Shown one piece after another: positions 1 through 11,897 of a stretch of 64,000 nucleotides of DNA. How positions within the stretch are numbered: the first letter of the stretch is position 1; the number at the start of each line of letters is the position of its first letter. The DNA is from Humulus lupulus (Eukaryota > Streptophyta > Magnoliopsida > Rosales > Cannabaceae), in the NCBI RefSeq assembly GCF_963169125.1, contig NC_084796.1:211299948-211363947 (forward strand), given 5' to 3'. Below the pieces are notes generated by a model that worked only from the letters and a program-made list of their open reading frames with translations, was not told the origin of the DNA and searched no databases. A program made the translations under genes and the position numbers.

Positions 1-192
1 CATTGACATGCACCTCCATATTTTTCCCGATCTGGTTAACAAGCATTTTGTTGACTAACCATTGGTATATTGCACTGGAAGTATTTAGCCTGAATGGCAT
101 AATTTTGTAGAAGTATATATTATGCTCGGTCATAAAGCTGGTATGCTCTTGGTTGGCAGGGTTCATCGCGATCTGGTTATATCCAGAATATG
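1..192 (-). pseudogene. Tat-like gypsy reverse transcriptase, palm fragment
   Basis: Read on the minus strand this encodes the part of a Ty3/gypsy RT that follows the first catalytic aspartate block: GYNQIAMNP, then the MPF motif (KIMPFRLN) and a stretch leading to the second catalytic block. That block should read YVDD but at the window edge reads HVN, so tyrosine and the first aspartate are both changed and the enzyme is dead. The fragment is the direct continuation of 14495-14932; the 14.3-kb insertion at 193-14494 separates them between two codons. The remainder of pol lies left of the window. Confidence 0.8.
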
Positions 193-717
193 TGTAACAA
201 CCCAAATTTACTAATAAGGCTCAAGGGCCTTAATTAGTGTGCCGGGAGGGAATAATTGGAATATATGTGATTTAATGATTTAAAAGCATGTTGTATGGCT
301 ATTTTAATATTTGAGATGCATGACTATGTGTATTAGTATGCATGTAGGCCCTAACTAGGTTAGAAAGGGCATAACTGTAAATTTGGCCGGTTGAGGGCAT
401 AACTGTATATATGTGACAGTTGTTGAGACCACATTATTATGTGGATATATTTGTGATCTGTGATTCGAGACGATCCTAGTGAGCAGGTTAGCGAAAAAGT
501 CACGGCGGAGATTTATACCCGGCTCGGGGCGAGCCTGGGGGTATAAATGGGAATTTAGAGAATATATTGGGGTCTATTCTGACATCGAGGAATATAATTG
601 GTGATTAATTAGGTATCGGGAAGTAAGCGGAAAATATTAGAGACACTTGAGGAATTAGCGGGATTTGGGTAAAATGACCAAAATGCCCCTAAGTGGATTA
701 AAGAATTTAGAATTAAA

Positions 718-731
718 GGGGGGGGGGGGGG
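718..731. repeat. Poly-G run of 14
   Basis: Homopolymer inside the solo LTR 193-14494, between a purine-rich stretch and a TATA-like CATATAAAAAA. Its exact length may not be reliable in the assembly. Confidence 0.9.
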
Positions 732-1235
732 TATTGTGGTCATTTGGCATATAAAAAAAAAGGCATAACTGAGGCTTTATGCTTAGTGGAGTTCGTCGAA
801 TGAAGTAGAAGTCTGAGGAAAGAAAGAAAAGAAAGGAAAGAAAAGGGAAAAAAGAGCAGGCCATTTTGTCAAGGTCGGTCTAGGCTTTCTTCACCAGTTT
901 TTGAAGTATTTTGGAGCAGAAACAAAGGGGGAAACCAGAGTAAGCTTGAGGAAAGATTTCTTGGTCTGGCTTGAAGAATTTGCAAGGGTTTAACAAGAAC
1001 AAACCATTTAGTTGAGGTAAGACTTTGAAGTTTCTTTAGTTTCTGGTTTTGGTATTGAACTATGGTGTCTAAGCTGAAATGGGTGGGAACTCTAGGGAAT
1101 TCGAGCCAGGGGTTTGAGGAGGAGTAAGCCAAGGAGGTGTAGAAGCTTACTTAAGGTCGAATCCCCACTGAAGGTATGAAATTCTAAGCTTTAACTTCTG
1201 AGGTTTTGACTGCTGTGTTGAAGTTTCTGAGCTTT

Positions 1236-3086
1236 TGTTGGGATTTTATGCCCTAATTAAAACCCAAATTCTTTGTAATCTCATTTTATTATCAATAAAA
1301 GAATAGAAATCATTTTTTGACTTGGTCAATCACTTTGCTCACATGTTTTATTTTCATGATTATTTATTTAATATAAACTTCTATTAAATCCCGAGCATAT
1401 AGCTAATCTTATTTATAGTGACGTAATCACAGTGGAATATAAATATGATTATATGTTCAAAAATAAGTTAGTCCTAAGATTAGTCAGTGCACCGGATTTA
1501 CACTGACTTGCCAATCTACGATATGATCTACTTACACATTACAGTGTTATGTTCTTTCCAGAACATTAGCAAAGTAGATAAGATCGGATGTATTTGTTAC
1601 ATCAGACAGGACCGATATTGACAGTTGATAAGATAAGTAAACATACCGTTATTATCTATTCTAGTCATATCATATAGTTGACCATAGGTCAATTCAATCT
1701 CAATTCTGAGTGGTTAGTATTCTAACTGATTGTATTATTTGAGTTCTTTGACTTGTTCGTTACCAGCTTACCCTACGGACTAGCCCATACTTACATCTTG
1801 GGAACTCGGTAGTATAATTGAGTGGGAGTGTTAATCATAGATATGAACATCTATAGCTTCTGATGAAGAAGTGAAACGATGGTTTCCTTTTAGTTTGGTT
1901 CAAGGTGTTAAATGATAGAGATCTCATTTCAGTAATTAAATTAGTTTACTGAAATATCATTTACAAGGAATTAAGTGTTTTAAGGATAAAATACAATCAG
2001 GGGTAAAACGGTATTTTAGTCCTATCTCATTGTAGACCGTCTATAGAGGATTGAGTGACAATTATGGTTGTAACAATGGATAATTAATAGCGTATCTATA
2101 TTTGTTATAGAGCGTTCTATGAATTCAAGAGTGCAATTCCAAGTCTATAGTGGAGTCAGGAGGAATTAATAAGTTAGTAAATTTATTTGTTAAATTTATG
2201 ATAACTTATTGGAGCTTGATTTCATAGGTCCATGGTCCCCATTGTACCTTGGATAAAATCATCTAGATAGTCTCAATTAATTGATTTAATCATCAATTAG
2301 AATTATCAAAGTTGACCAGGTCAATTTTGGATAGTTTCACAGAGTTGTGTAATTTTGAGAAGAAAAGAGAAATTATGGCAGATTTATTAATTAAGATAAA
2401 TTGGTATCTAAATTAATAAATAAGTTTAAATCAAGGTTCAAATTATAAATAATTGATTTAATAAAGGATTTAAATAATTATTTAATTAATTAAATCAATA
2501 GAAAATAATACAGGCCTTGATTTTAAGTCCAATGGACTTATAATCAAATGGGAAATTTCACGGGCCTATAGCCCATGATAATTTCGACCTAGGGCTTCAA
2601 AATGGCTGTTATTTTATTGATTTTTTAATTAAATTAAATGGCCTAATTGAGTCTATAAAAGGAGTGCTTATAGAGAAGTCAAAAAAGGGTTTTTGATAAG
2701 TCAGATTTTCTGATAGTTTTATATTCTCTCTAAACACAAGTCCTTTTCTAAGCCTCTTTGTATTTTCTCTTCTTCTCTCTATATCTATCTCATGTGTTGA
2801 GAATTGCCCACACTAGTCTAGGTGGTTCTAATGATACATTGGAAGATCGTGAAGAAAATAGAAGGTCGGTTCAGTTTCTTGATAATACTCTGCGACAGAG
2901 AGGATACAAGAGTTAGAGAAACTGAAGGAAGGACTCTTAATTCCGCTGCGTATACTGTAAGTATTCTATTTTTGTTTCTCTTTGAATTCAATTTTAGAAA
3001 CATGTTTTAGGCTATCTCGTATTAATTTGTTTAATATTAGATATACATGAAAATAAATAAAGATCCTGTATAAGTATTTTCCAACA
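1236..3086 (+). repeat. 5' LTR of the Angela-like copia element
   Basis: Starts TGTTGGG and ends CCAACA, giving the TG...CA ends and short inverted terminal repeat of an LTR. It is 1851 bp, 13 bp longer than the 3' copy because a short AT-rich stretch near 2180 is present here and absent near 10325. The promoter motif TATAAAAGG is at 2654. Confidence 0.95.
2654..2662 (+). promoter_or_regulatory. TATA box of the Angela-like 5' LTR
   Basis: TATAAAAGG in the last quarter of the LTR, followed within about 100 bp by a pyrimidine-rich stretch where transcription could start. The same motif is preserved in the 3' LTR at 10787. Confidence 0.65.
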
Positions 3087-3088
3087 AC

Positions 3089-3101
3089 TGGCCTCAGAGC
3101 C
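3089..3101 (+). other. Primer-binding site, initiator-Met tRNA type (variant)
   Basis: TGGCCTCAGAGCC lies two bases after the LTR end and is close to the usual plant copia primer site TGGTATCAGAGCC, complementary to the 3' end of initiator tRNA-Met. Two bases differ. Confidence 0.75.
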
Positions 3102-5577
3102 TTTGGTAATCTTTATTTTCATGCATGAACATGTTTAAAATTGGATTATATGATATGTTTGAATAATTGGATGGTTTTTCATGTTTTTATGAACATATTG
3201 ATTTTATGTGAATTTTAGCAATTTTTAGGTTATTTTGTTGTGTTTTCTATGCTCTTAATTTTTATATATGCTTTATTTTGTGTAAAACATGGTAAAAATT
3301 AATTAGAAAATGGTTTTGGTTTGAAAAATTGCTTAAAAAATTTTTTGGAAATTTTTTGGCCTGGTTGCCCATGCGCGCGCGCACGCCCGCGCGCCCCCGC
3401 GCGCACGCCCGCGCGCCCCCGCGCGCACGCCCGCGCGCCCCCGCGCGCCTCCGCACGCCACCCGCGCGCAAGCCCGCGCGCGTGCACACCAGCCACCATC
3501 GATGAACAGTACCCCGCGAACAGTGCCACGGGTACTATTCATCATTTTTTTAATTTTTTTTTTGAAAAATAAATAAAATTAAAAATTGTGGAAATACATT
3601 ATTTATTATCAAAACTAAAATATCTTTTTTGTTTTATCATTTAATTTTTTTTAAAAATAAGATATTTTGGTTAGTTGAGATTTAAATAATTAAATATTTT
3701 CTACAAAAAATCAAATTCAAATTTATAATTAGACTAACAACTTAATTTTAAATCTTTTAATATATTAAAATATTAGAATTATGATATCAGATATTTAAGA
3801 TATTTTCATTTAAATTCTTGATATTTTTATTAAATCTTTATTTGAAAATATAAATATCTTTTTATTCTATAGTTTTTAATATTTAAATTATTTAAAATTT
3901 AATATTGTTAATTAAATATTTTTATGGATATTTGAATTTGTTTAACTATTTAAGATATTTTAGGCTTGTTATAACTATTTGTATTTTATTATTTTTAAAT
4001 GGTTAAAATATTGATAATAGTTATAACAACACAAGATATTTTGGAAAATAGTTAAGATATTGATTTTAAAATTTAAAATTGGTTAAATTTTGAATTTTTT
4101 TTTTATTCAGCCAATTAATATATATTTTTTTAATGGGATTTAAATTAACTTTGGTTAATTGTTGATAAATCCTATTTAAATTAAATTAATATTTTTTTTT
4201 CAAATTAACCTAAAACTAAGTTGATTGTTGATAAATGAAATTTAAATTAACTATTGTTAATTGTTGATAAATTTGATTTAAATTGACTTATTTTTTGTAA
4301 AAATTTAATTAATTTGAATTTTTTTTGATAAATTCTAGATAATTAATTGTGGTATTTTTGCAAATGAAATAAATTGTGGTATTTTTGCATAAATTCATAG
4401 AATTACTCATATAGTAACATGATTAGGCCCATCCAATTATAACATGTCTGTTTGCGCTATATGTGGTATTTTTTGCAATTGGGCTTAGATGCATATAGTG
4501 GCCCATATGTTTGTTAGATATATGGTATTTTGCCAAATAAAATATTCATAAAATGATAGGTTTTATTTGGGCCCATTAGAAAATTTAAAGTTTAAATTCC
4601 TCTCTTGTGGGTGATTCCACTTGTGAAGGCCCATTTTCTTTGCATGACTATAGTGGGCCTAATCAATTAATAACAATTAATAAAACGAAGGTTTAAATTC
4701 CTGTCTTTTGGACCTTGTATGGAAGATAGGGGGCCTTTGTAGTGGGAACGACATACTGGACCCAGCCCTCCTCCATACAAGCCCAATTGTTAAGGCCCAT
4801 TTACCTGAGTTGGACTTAATTGTATAGGTTCATTATATTAGTTAAACCTAAATATTGATTAGCAACAAATTAATTCTAAATTAATTGAATTTGTTTCAAT
4901 GTGACACTTTAGAATTAATAAGAAATTATAGGACTTTGGTTTTAAAAATTTTAATCTGTTTAATTTTTTTTGGAAAACCATAGTCATTAATTTTCTAAAA
5001 ATAAATAATAAAAATACTATTTTTAATTTTATAATGAGCTTATTTTAAGAATTTTATTCGATCTCCACCGTTGGTTTAACATAGTCAATAGCTTAATGGG
5101 GCCTCGAGGCGCTTTGATTCGTCCCCCTACGGAAGGTGTTCATTAGTTATTTTGACAAGGTTAGATTTCGAAAGATAGATAATTATAGGTCAAATTCTAC
5201 TAGACTCACCCCTACGGTGACTACTAGGACTAAATCTATGATTATTGAAACCGTGGGTCTAGCTCATAAAATAAGAAACTTTGTTTTCTTATTTTGATCG
5301 AATAGTAGGTTGTTAATAATGGTGTCCATTATTAAATGAGTTTACAACTCTATTTAACTAGTGGTATTTTTCACTCTCGCCAACCGGGACAAGGATATCA
5401 TAGATTAGTTAAAAACCTAAAGAAATAGAGATATGATTGTTTTTGGTATTTTTTCTCATATCTTCATATTTTTGGTATATGTTGTGCTATTTCTTGAAAT
5501 TTGTGTGATTAGAAGTTTTATTGAGCAAATGTGATTGATTTCTACTTTATTGATAATTTGTAGTTTTAAGTTAAGTA
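3102..5577 (+). other. Long untranslated leader of the Angela-like element
   Basis: About 2.5 kb without a supportable gene. It is strongly AT-rich except for a GC-rich tandem repeat at 3371-3488. Near 5099 the phrase GGGGCCTCGAGGCG begins a segment also present in the related element at about 35725, so the leader is a shared structural part. Short frames across the GC repeat are by-products of its low-complexity composition. Confidence 0.8.
3371..3488. repeat. GC-rich tandem repeat, 22-bp unit
   Basis: Three nearly perfect copies of a 22-bp unit beginning GCGCGCACGCCCGCGCGCCC, then degenerate copies, in an otherwise AT-rich leader. Long alternating C/G runs could adopt Z-DNA. All reading frames stay open through it on both strands only because the composition excludes stop codons. 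Confidence 0.9.
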
Positions 5578-8500
5578 GTGTCTACTCCCATCCTTTCTCA
5601 ACTTTCGATGGAGAAACTCACCGGAGAAAACTTCCATAATTGGAAGCAAAATATCAACATAAAGTTGATTGGTGACAACTCCGAGTTCTTCATGATTGAG
5701 GAATCCCTAGAACGAGCATCGTCTCCTCACGTTCTTCATAGCATCGTAAATGCTTGGATAACACCGTCTCCACACGAACGTGATGGAACCGTGAATTCTC
5801 AGATGGCACCGTGTCTGCACGTTCGTGATCAACTCAACTATGGTCTGACGCAACTCATGAACGAGCTTCAGATTATTGAACCTATCATGGGTGGACCTAG
5901 TAAAGGAGGTGAAAATAAGACCACTGATGTTGCTGCTCATCTAGCTAAGGCTGAAACTAACCAAGCTTCGTCTTCGAAAGCTGGAAACAAGAGGAAAGGT
6001 GGACAAATAAACAACCCCAAGCCTGCAAAGACGAGTGCACAACCAGGTGCACAGACGCCTAAGGGGAAGAACATGAAAAACAAGAAAGGTAAAGATAAAT
6101 GTTTTCACTGCAAAGAGAAGGGTCATTGGAAACGAGATTGCCCCAAGTTTCTAGCAGCTAAAAGCAAAGGTAATGATTATAGTTCATTTATCTTGGAAAC
6201 ATGTGTTTTAGAGAATGATAACTCCGTTTGGATTATTGATTCTAGATCTACTAACCATGTTTGTAACTCTTTACAGCTTCTTGAATCGTGGGAGAAAGTG
6301 AACGAAGGCGGCTTAAAGCTTAGAGTTGGGAACGGAGCGTTCATTGCGGTCCAAGCTAGAGGAAGAGCTCGTCTGAAGTTCGGAAATAAATTTTTAATTT
6401 TAAAAGATGTATTTTTTATTCCGGATTTTAGTAGAAATTTAATTTCAGTTTCCATGTTGCAATTAGAACGATTTGTTATGACTTTCACAAGTTTTAATAT
6501 ATCTATTTCTTTCAATGGATCACAATTGTGTATTGCATGTTTGGAAAATGGGCTTTATATTCTGCGACCTAACGAACCCCTCGCTCTTAACAATGATTTA
6601 TTCAAAGTAGCTAAACCTAGGACCAATAAACGTCAAAAGACCGATAACAATAATATGACGTATTTATGGCACTTGAGACTAGGTCACATTGGCTATGATA
6701 GGATTCAAAGACTTACAAAGGACGGACCTTTGAGGGAACTCACCTTAGGTGAATTACCTGTCTGTGAATCTTGTCTAGAAGGCAAACTGACCAAGCGTCC
6801 ATTCTCTGCAAAGGGTGATAGGGCCAAAGAACCACTTGGTCTTGTGCATTCAGATGTTTGTGGACCTTTGAATATACAAGCCAGGGGTGGTTTTGAGTAT
6901 TTTGTCACTTTCATTGATGATTACTCTAGATACTCATGTCTTTACCTAATGCATAGGAAATCAGAAACATTTTCAAAGTTTCAGGAATTCCTAGCAATGG
7001 CTCAGAACCAATTAGGTAAAAGGTTAAAGATCTTGCGATCTGATAGGGGTGGAGAATATTTGGATATGCAGTTCCAAGATCATTTAACTGAACTTGGGAT
7101 TTTATCACAACTTATTGCCCCAGGTACTCCGCAACAAAATGGTGTAGCGGAACGCCGAAACAGAACTTTATTGGAAATGGTTAGATGCATGCTTAGTTAC
7201 TCAACTCTACAAACTTCGTTCTGGGGACATGCAATTGAAACCGCAAATGACATTCTCAATGTCGTGCCGTCAAAATCAATCCCCAAAACACCTTTAGAAC
7301 GCTGGAATGGTCGTGAACCTAGTTTACGCCATTATAGAATCTGGGGGTGTCCCGCTCACGTCCTGAGGAAAAAGGAGGGAAAGCTAGAACCGCGAACTGA
7401 AGTTTGCATGTTTGTTGGCTATCCTAAAGGTACTCGGGGTGGAATTTTCTACAGTCATTCAGAAAAGAAAGTGTTTACTTCTACAAATGCTACTTTTCTA
7501 GAAAATGACTATGTCCAGAACTTTAAACCTCGCAGCAAAGTAGTATTAGAGGAGATGGTTGAAGAATTGACTCCAACCAATGTTCCATCGTCATCAACGC
7601 GTGTTGATGATGAAATTCCCACTCTTCATGTACAACCGACGCAAGTCGTTTTAAATGAAGAAAGTACCACTGTTCCTGAGCAAACAGTCACGGAGCCTCG
7701 TCGTAGTGGGAGGGTTTCTAGAAACCCAGTTCGCTATGGTTTGGATGGTGAAACCAATATGGTTGTTGGTGACACTAGTGATGATGATCCATTGTCTTTC
7801 AAACAGGCAATGGCTAGCCCTGAAATGGAACTATGGCTTGAAGCCATGAAACAGGAAATGGAGTCTATGTACTCAAATTCCGTCTGGGATCTTGTGGAAG
7901 CACCTAGTGACTTTAGGGCCATTGGGTGCAAGTGGATCTACAAGAAGAAACGAGGTGTTGATGGAAATATCGAGACTTATAAAGCTCGATTAGTGGCAAA
8001 GGGTTATACCCAAAGAGAAGGCGTGGACTATGAGGAAACTTTTAGTCCGGTAGCCATGCTCAAATCCATTCGCATCCTCCTATCCATAGCAGCCGCTCTC
8101 GACTATGAGATTTGACAAATGGACGTCAAGACAGCTTTTCTTAATGGAAAGCTTGACGAGGTCATTTATATGGATCAGCCAGAAGGATTTAAAGTATCTG
8201 GACAAGAAGGAAAAGTTTGTAAGTTAAATAGGTCCATCTATGGACTTAAGCAAGCTTCTCGTTCCTGGAATCTTAGGTTTGATGAAATAATCAAAACCTA
8301 TGGCTTTGAACAAAATATTGATGAGCCCTGTGTTTACCAACTAAAGGCAAATCAAATAGTGGTATTCCTGGTTCTTTATGTAGATGATATCTTACTCATT
8401 GGAAACAATGTTAAGAAATTATCAGATGTGAAGAATTGGCTGAGCACTCAATTCCAGATGAAGGATTTGGGTGAAGCAAGTTATGTTCTAGGTATCCAGA

Positions 8501-9357
8501 TCACCAGGGATAGAAAGAACAAACTTTTAGCTCTATCTCAAGCAGCTTACATTGATAAAATGCTTGAACGTTTCTCAATGACAAATTCCAAGAAAGGGCG
8601 TCTACCGTCCCGCCATGGAATTCATCTTTCAAAGAAGCAGTCTCCCCAGACTCCTGAAGAGGAAGATGCAATGAGAAAAGTTCCTTACGCATCTGCAGTT
8701 GGAAGTCTGATGTATGCCATGTTGTGTACTAGACCAGATATCTGCTATGTAGTGGGAGTAGTGAGCAGGTATCAGTCAAACCCAGGACCGGAACATTGGA
8801 TAGCAGTTAAGCATATCCTGAAGTATTTGAGACGGACTAGGGATTATATGTTAGTCTACAAGGGTGGTGTTCTAAACCCTGTAGGCTACACCGATTCAGA
8901 TTTTCAGACTGATGTCGATGACAGAAAGTCTACTTCTGGAATGGTGTTTACTCTTGGGGGTGGAGCTATGATTTGGAGAAGCGTAAAGCAGTCTGCAATC
9001 TCAGATTCCACCATGGAGGCTGAGTACATAGCCGCGTCAGAAGCAGCTAAGGAAATAGTCTGGCTAAAGAAGTTCTATTCGGATCTTGGTGTTATTCCAG
9101 AAATGGATAAACCGCTTGTGTTGTTTTGTGACAATACAGGAGCGATAGCCAACTCAAAAGAACCTCGAAGTCACAAGAGGAGTAAGCATATAGAAAGGAA
9201 GTATCACATTATTCGAGAATATGTGGCTAGGGGAGATGTGAAGGTTATGAAGATTGCAACTGAAGACAATCTTGCGGATCCGTTTACAAAGACACTACTA
9301 GAAGCTACATTTGATAAGCATATCAAGGAGATGAGATTAGTAGAATTAAGGCAATAG
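5578..9357 (+). pseudogene. Angela-like copia gag-pol polyprotein, broken
   Basis: Order: short Gag; CCHC knuckle [14 protein letters not shown] (residues 175-188); protease; integrase with HLRLGH zinc motif (about 365) and DDE residues D426, D489 and E525, the last pair with the usual 35-residue spacing; RT; RNase H. The frame breaks at one TGA (8113-8115) where the family has Trp, and continues in the same frame from 8119 with YVDD (8377-8388) and the RNase H motif TMEAEY. Other lesions: the conserved start is GTG, the next in-frame ATG being codon 11 (5608); the protease active site reads DSR (6238-6246) instead of DSG; the central Gag region is replaced by about 45 residues of unrelated sequence. 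Integrase and RNase H look intact. Family assignment is firm at copia level. Confidence 0.93.
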
Positions 9358-9367
9358 TTTCAATTAG

Positions 9368-9381
9368 TGCAAGTGGGAGTT
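9368..9381 (+). other. Polypurine tract of the Angela-like element
   Basis: GCAAGTGGGAGTT directly precedes the 3' LTR and matches the purine-rich primer site usual in this copia group. Confidence 0.7.
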
Positions 9382-11219
9382 TGTTGGGGTTTTATGCCCT
9401 AATTAAAACCCAAATTCTTTGTAATCTCATTTTATTATCAATAAAAGAATAGAAATCATTTTTTGACTTGGTCAATCACTTTGCTCACATGTTTTATTTT
9501 CATGATTATTTATTTAATATAAACTTCTATTAAATCCCGAGCATATAGCTAATCTTATTTATAGTGACGTAATCACAGTGGAATATAAATATGATTATAT
9601 GTTCAAAAATAAGTTAGTCCTAAGATTAGTCAGTGCACCGGATTTACACTGACTTGCCAATCTACGATATGATCTACTTACACATTACAGTGTTATGTTC
9701 TTTCCAGAACATTAGCAAAGTAGATAAGATCGGATGTATTTGTTACATCGGACAGGACCGATATTGACAGTTGATAAGATAAGTAAACATACCGTTATTA
9801 TCTATTCTAGTCATATCATATAGTTGACCATAGGTCAATTCAATCTCAATTATGAGTGGTTAGTATTCTAACTGATTGTATTATTTGAGTTCTTTGATTT
9901 GTTCGTTACCAGCTTACCCTACGGACTAGCCCATACTTACATCTTGGGAACTCGGTAGTATAATTGAGTGGGAGTGTTAATCATAGATATGAACATCTAT
10001 AGCTTCTGATGAAGAAGTGAAACGATGGTTTCCTTTTAGTTTGGTTCAAGGTGTTAAATGATAGAGATCTCATTTCAGTAATTAAATTAGTTTACTGAAA
10101 TATCATTTACAAGGAACTAAGTGTTTTAAGGATAAAATACAATCAGGGGTAAAACGGTATGTTAGTCCTATCTCATTGTAGACCGTCTATAGAGGATTGA
10201 GTGACAATTATGGTTGTAACAATGGATAATTAATAGCGTATCTATATTTGTTATAGAGCGTTCTATGAATTCAAGAGTGCAATTCCAAGTCTATAGTGGA
10301 GTCACGAGGAATTAATAAGTTAGTAAATTTATGATAACTTATTGGAGCTTGATTTCATAGGCCCATGTTCCCCATTGTACCTTGGATAAAATCATCTAGA
10401 TAGTCTCAATTAATTGATTTAATCATCAATTAGAATGATCAAAGTTGACCAGGTCAATTTTGGATAGTTTCACAGAGTTGTGTAATTTTGAGAAGAAAAG
10501 AGAAATTATGGCAGATTTATTAATTAAGATAAATTGGTATCTAAATTAATAAATAAGTTTAAATCAAGGTTCAAATTATAAATAATTAATTTGATAAAGG
10601 ATTTAAATAATTATTTAATTAATTAAATCAATAGAAAATAATACAGGCCTTGATTTTAAGTCCAATGGACTTATAATCAAATGGGAAATTTCACGGGCCT
10701 ATAGCCCATGATAATTTCGACCTAGGGCTTCAAAATGGCTGTTATTTTATTGATTTTTTAATTAAATTAAATGGCCTAATTGAGTCTATAAAAGGAGTGC
10801 TTATAGAGAAGTCAAAAAAGGGTTTTTGATAAGTCAGATTTTCTGATAGTTTTATATTCTCTCTAAACACAAGTCCTTTTCTAAGCCTCTTTGTATTTTC
10901 TCTTCTTCTCTCTATATCTATCTCATGTGTTGAGAATTGCCCACACTAGTCTAGGCGGTTCTAAGGATACATTGGAAGATCGTGAAGAAAATAGAAGGTC
11001 GGTTCAGTTTCTTGATAATACTCTGCGACAGAGAGGATACAAGAGTTAGAGAAACTGAAGGAAGGACTCTTAATTCCGCTGCGTATACTGTAAGTATTCT
11101 ATTTTTGTTTCTCTTTGAATTCAATTTTAGAAACATGTTTTAGGCTATCTCGTATTAATTTGTTTAATATTAGATATACATGAAAATAAATAAAGATCCT
11201 GCATAAGTATTTTCCAACA
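9382..11219 (+). repeat. 3' LTR of the Angela-like copia element
   Basis: 1838 bp, starts TGTTGGGG and ends CCAACA. Nearly identical to 1236-3086 apart from about 15 substitutions and a 13-bp deletion. Carries the same TATAAAAGG at 10787-10795. Confidence 0.95.
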
Positions 11220-11412
11220 GTTTGATGTTCAACCATGGTGAATTTTGAGACTAGGGGTGCATGTGATTGGATTTTATGTATTTGGAATGCTTGGGATGAG
11301 TGGAGTGTGTTGATAAACTTGTTTTTAAGTTTGGTTGAAGGTTTGAAAAGTTTTGGTAAGGGTTGGCTCGGGGAAATCGCAGGAAGGAAAAATGCAGGGG
11401 TGTTGGTTCTGT

Positions 11413-11526
11413 AACTAGCACTACAGCGCTAGCCTTTGGGCGCTGTAGCGCTAGGCTTGGTTGTCTGGGGGATTTTGGTTCTGCTTGTAGGCTGTAGCGC
11501 CCTCCTTAGAGTGCTGTAGCGCTACC
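11413..11526 (+). repeat. Palindrome cassette based on GTAGCGCTAC
   Basis: Four occurrences of the GC-rich self-complementary words CTACAGCGCTAG, GCTGTAGCGCTAGG, CTGTAGCGCC and GCTGTAGCGCTACC within about 115 bp of the solo LTR. It lies between the GAGGTAAG motif (1014) and the GGTAAGAAAAC motif (11769). Related LTRs carry different palindromes between the same two landmarks. Confidence 0.8.
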
Positions 11527-11768
11527 CTGTTTCCAGAAAGGAGTTTTTGAGTTATTTTCAAGGATTTTCGCCCAGGGGTTCGGGGTTCGATTCCACCACC
11601 CCGTTTGGTGGAATTAGAGCTTCCCGAGGGCTCGGGATTGGTCCCGAGGTTAGGTTTTGGACTTGAGGTTTGGTTATGGTTCTGACATGTGGTTGTGACT
11701 AGGTGTGCGCTAGGGCTCAAGGGGGATCGTGCTCAAGGATCAAAGTGAACAAAGCTAGCAAACTTAAA

Positions 11769-11786
11769 GGTAAGAAAACGACACCC
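11769..11786 (+). promoter_or_regulatory. Conserved splice-donor-like module GGTAAGAAAAC
   Basis: AAGGTAAGAAAACGACACC matches a plant 5' splice site (AG|GTAAGA). The same module occurs at the corresponding place in the LTRs at 20770, 23825 (reverse), 28121 (reverse), 52579 (reverse) and 59453, and in degraded form at 59045 and 62574, although the sequence around it differs. Use as a splice donor is inferred. Confidence 0.5.
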
Positions 11787-11897
11787 GGTTGATATCTGTA
11801 TAATGTCAATGATGGTATTATGCCATGGGACATGTGATAGACGGCCTAAGGGTGTCGTATACAATATTTGCACACAGGGCGTGAATTGGCCACTGGT

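Larger units (their letters stand above)
1236..11219 (+). mobile_element. Angela-like Ty1/copia retrotransposon, full length but defective
   Basis: A 9984-bp element with two long LTRs (1236-3086 and 9382-11219), primer-binding site, 2.5-kb leader, gag-pol region and polypurine tract. The LTR start TGTTGGGATTTTATGCC, the LTR length near 1.85 kb and the long leader resemble the Angela/BARE group. Comparing the two LTRs by eye gives about 15 substitutions and one 13-bp indel, roughly 0.8% divergence. At the commonly used 1.3e-8 per site per year that is about 0.3 million years. Flanks are GCTTT and GTTTG, so no clean 5-bp TSD is visible. Coding capacity is destroyed at several points (see 5578-9357). 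Confidence 0.93.

Noticed and set aside
3262..3572. Overlapping open frames of 70-83 codons on both strands rich in Arg, Ala and Gly or Pro
   Set aside because: They run across the GC tandem repeat; the absence of stops is a composition effect and there is no domain.
5578..8115. 845-codon ORF as a functional host gene
   Set aside because: Domain order and flanking LTRs show copia gag-pol; the start codon, protease and RT are damaged.
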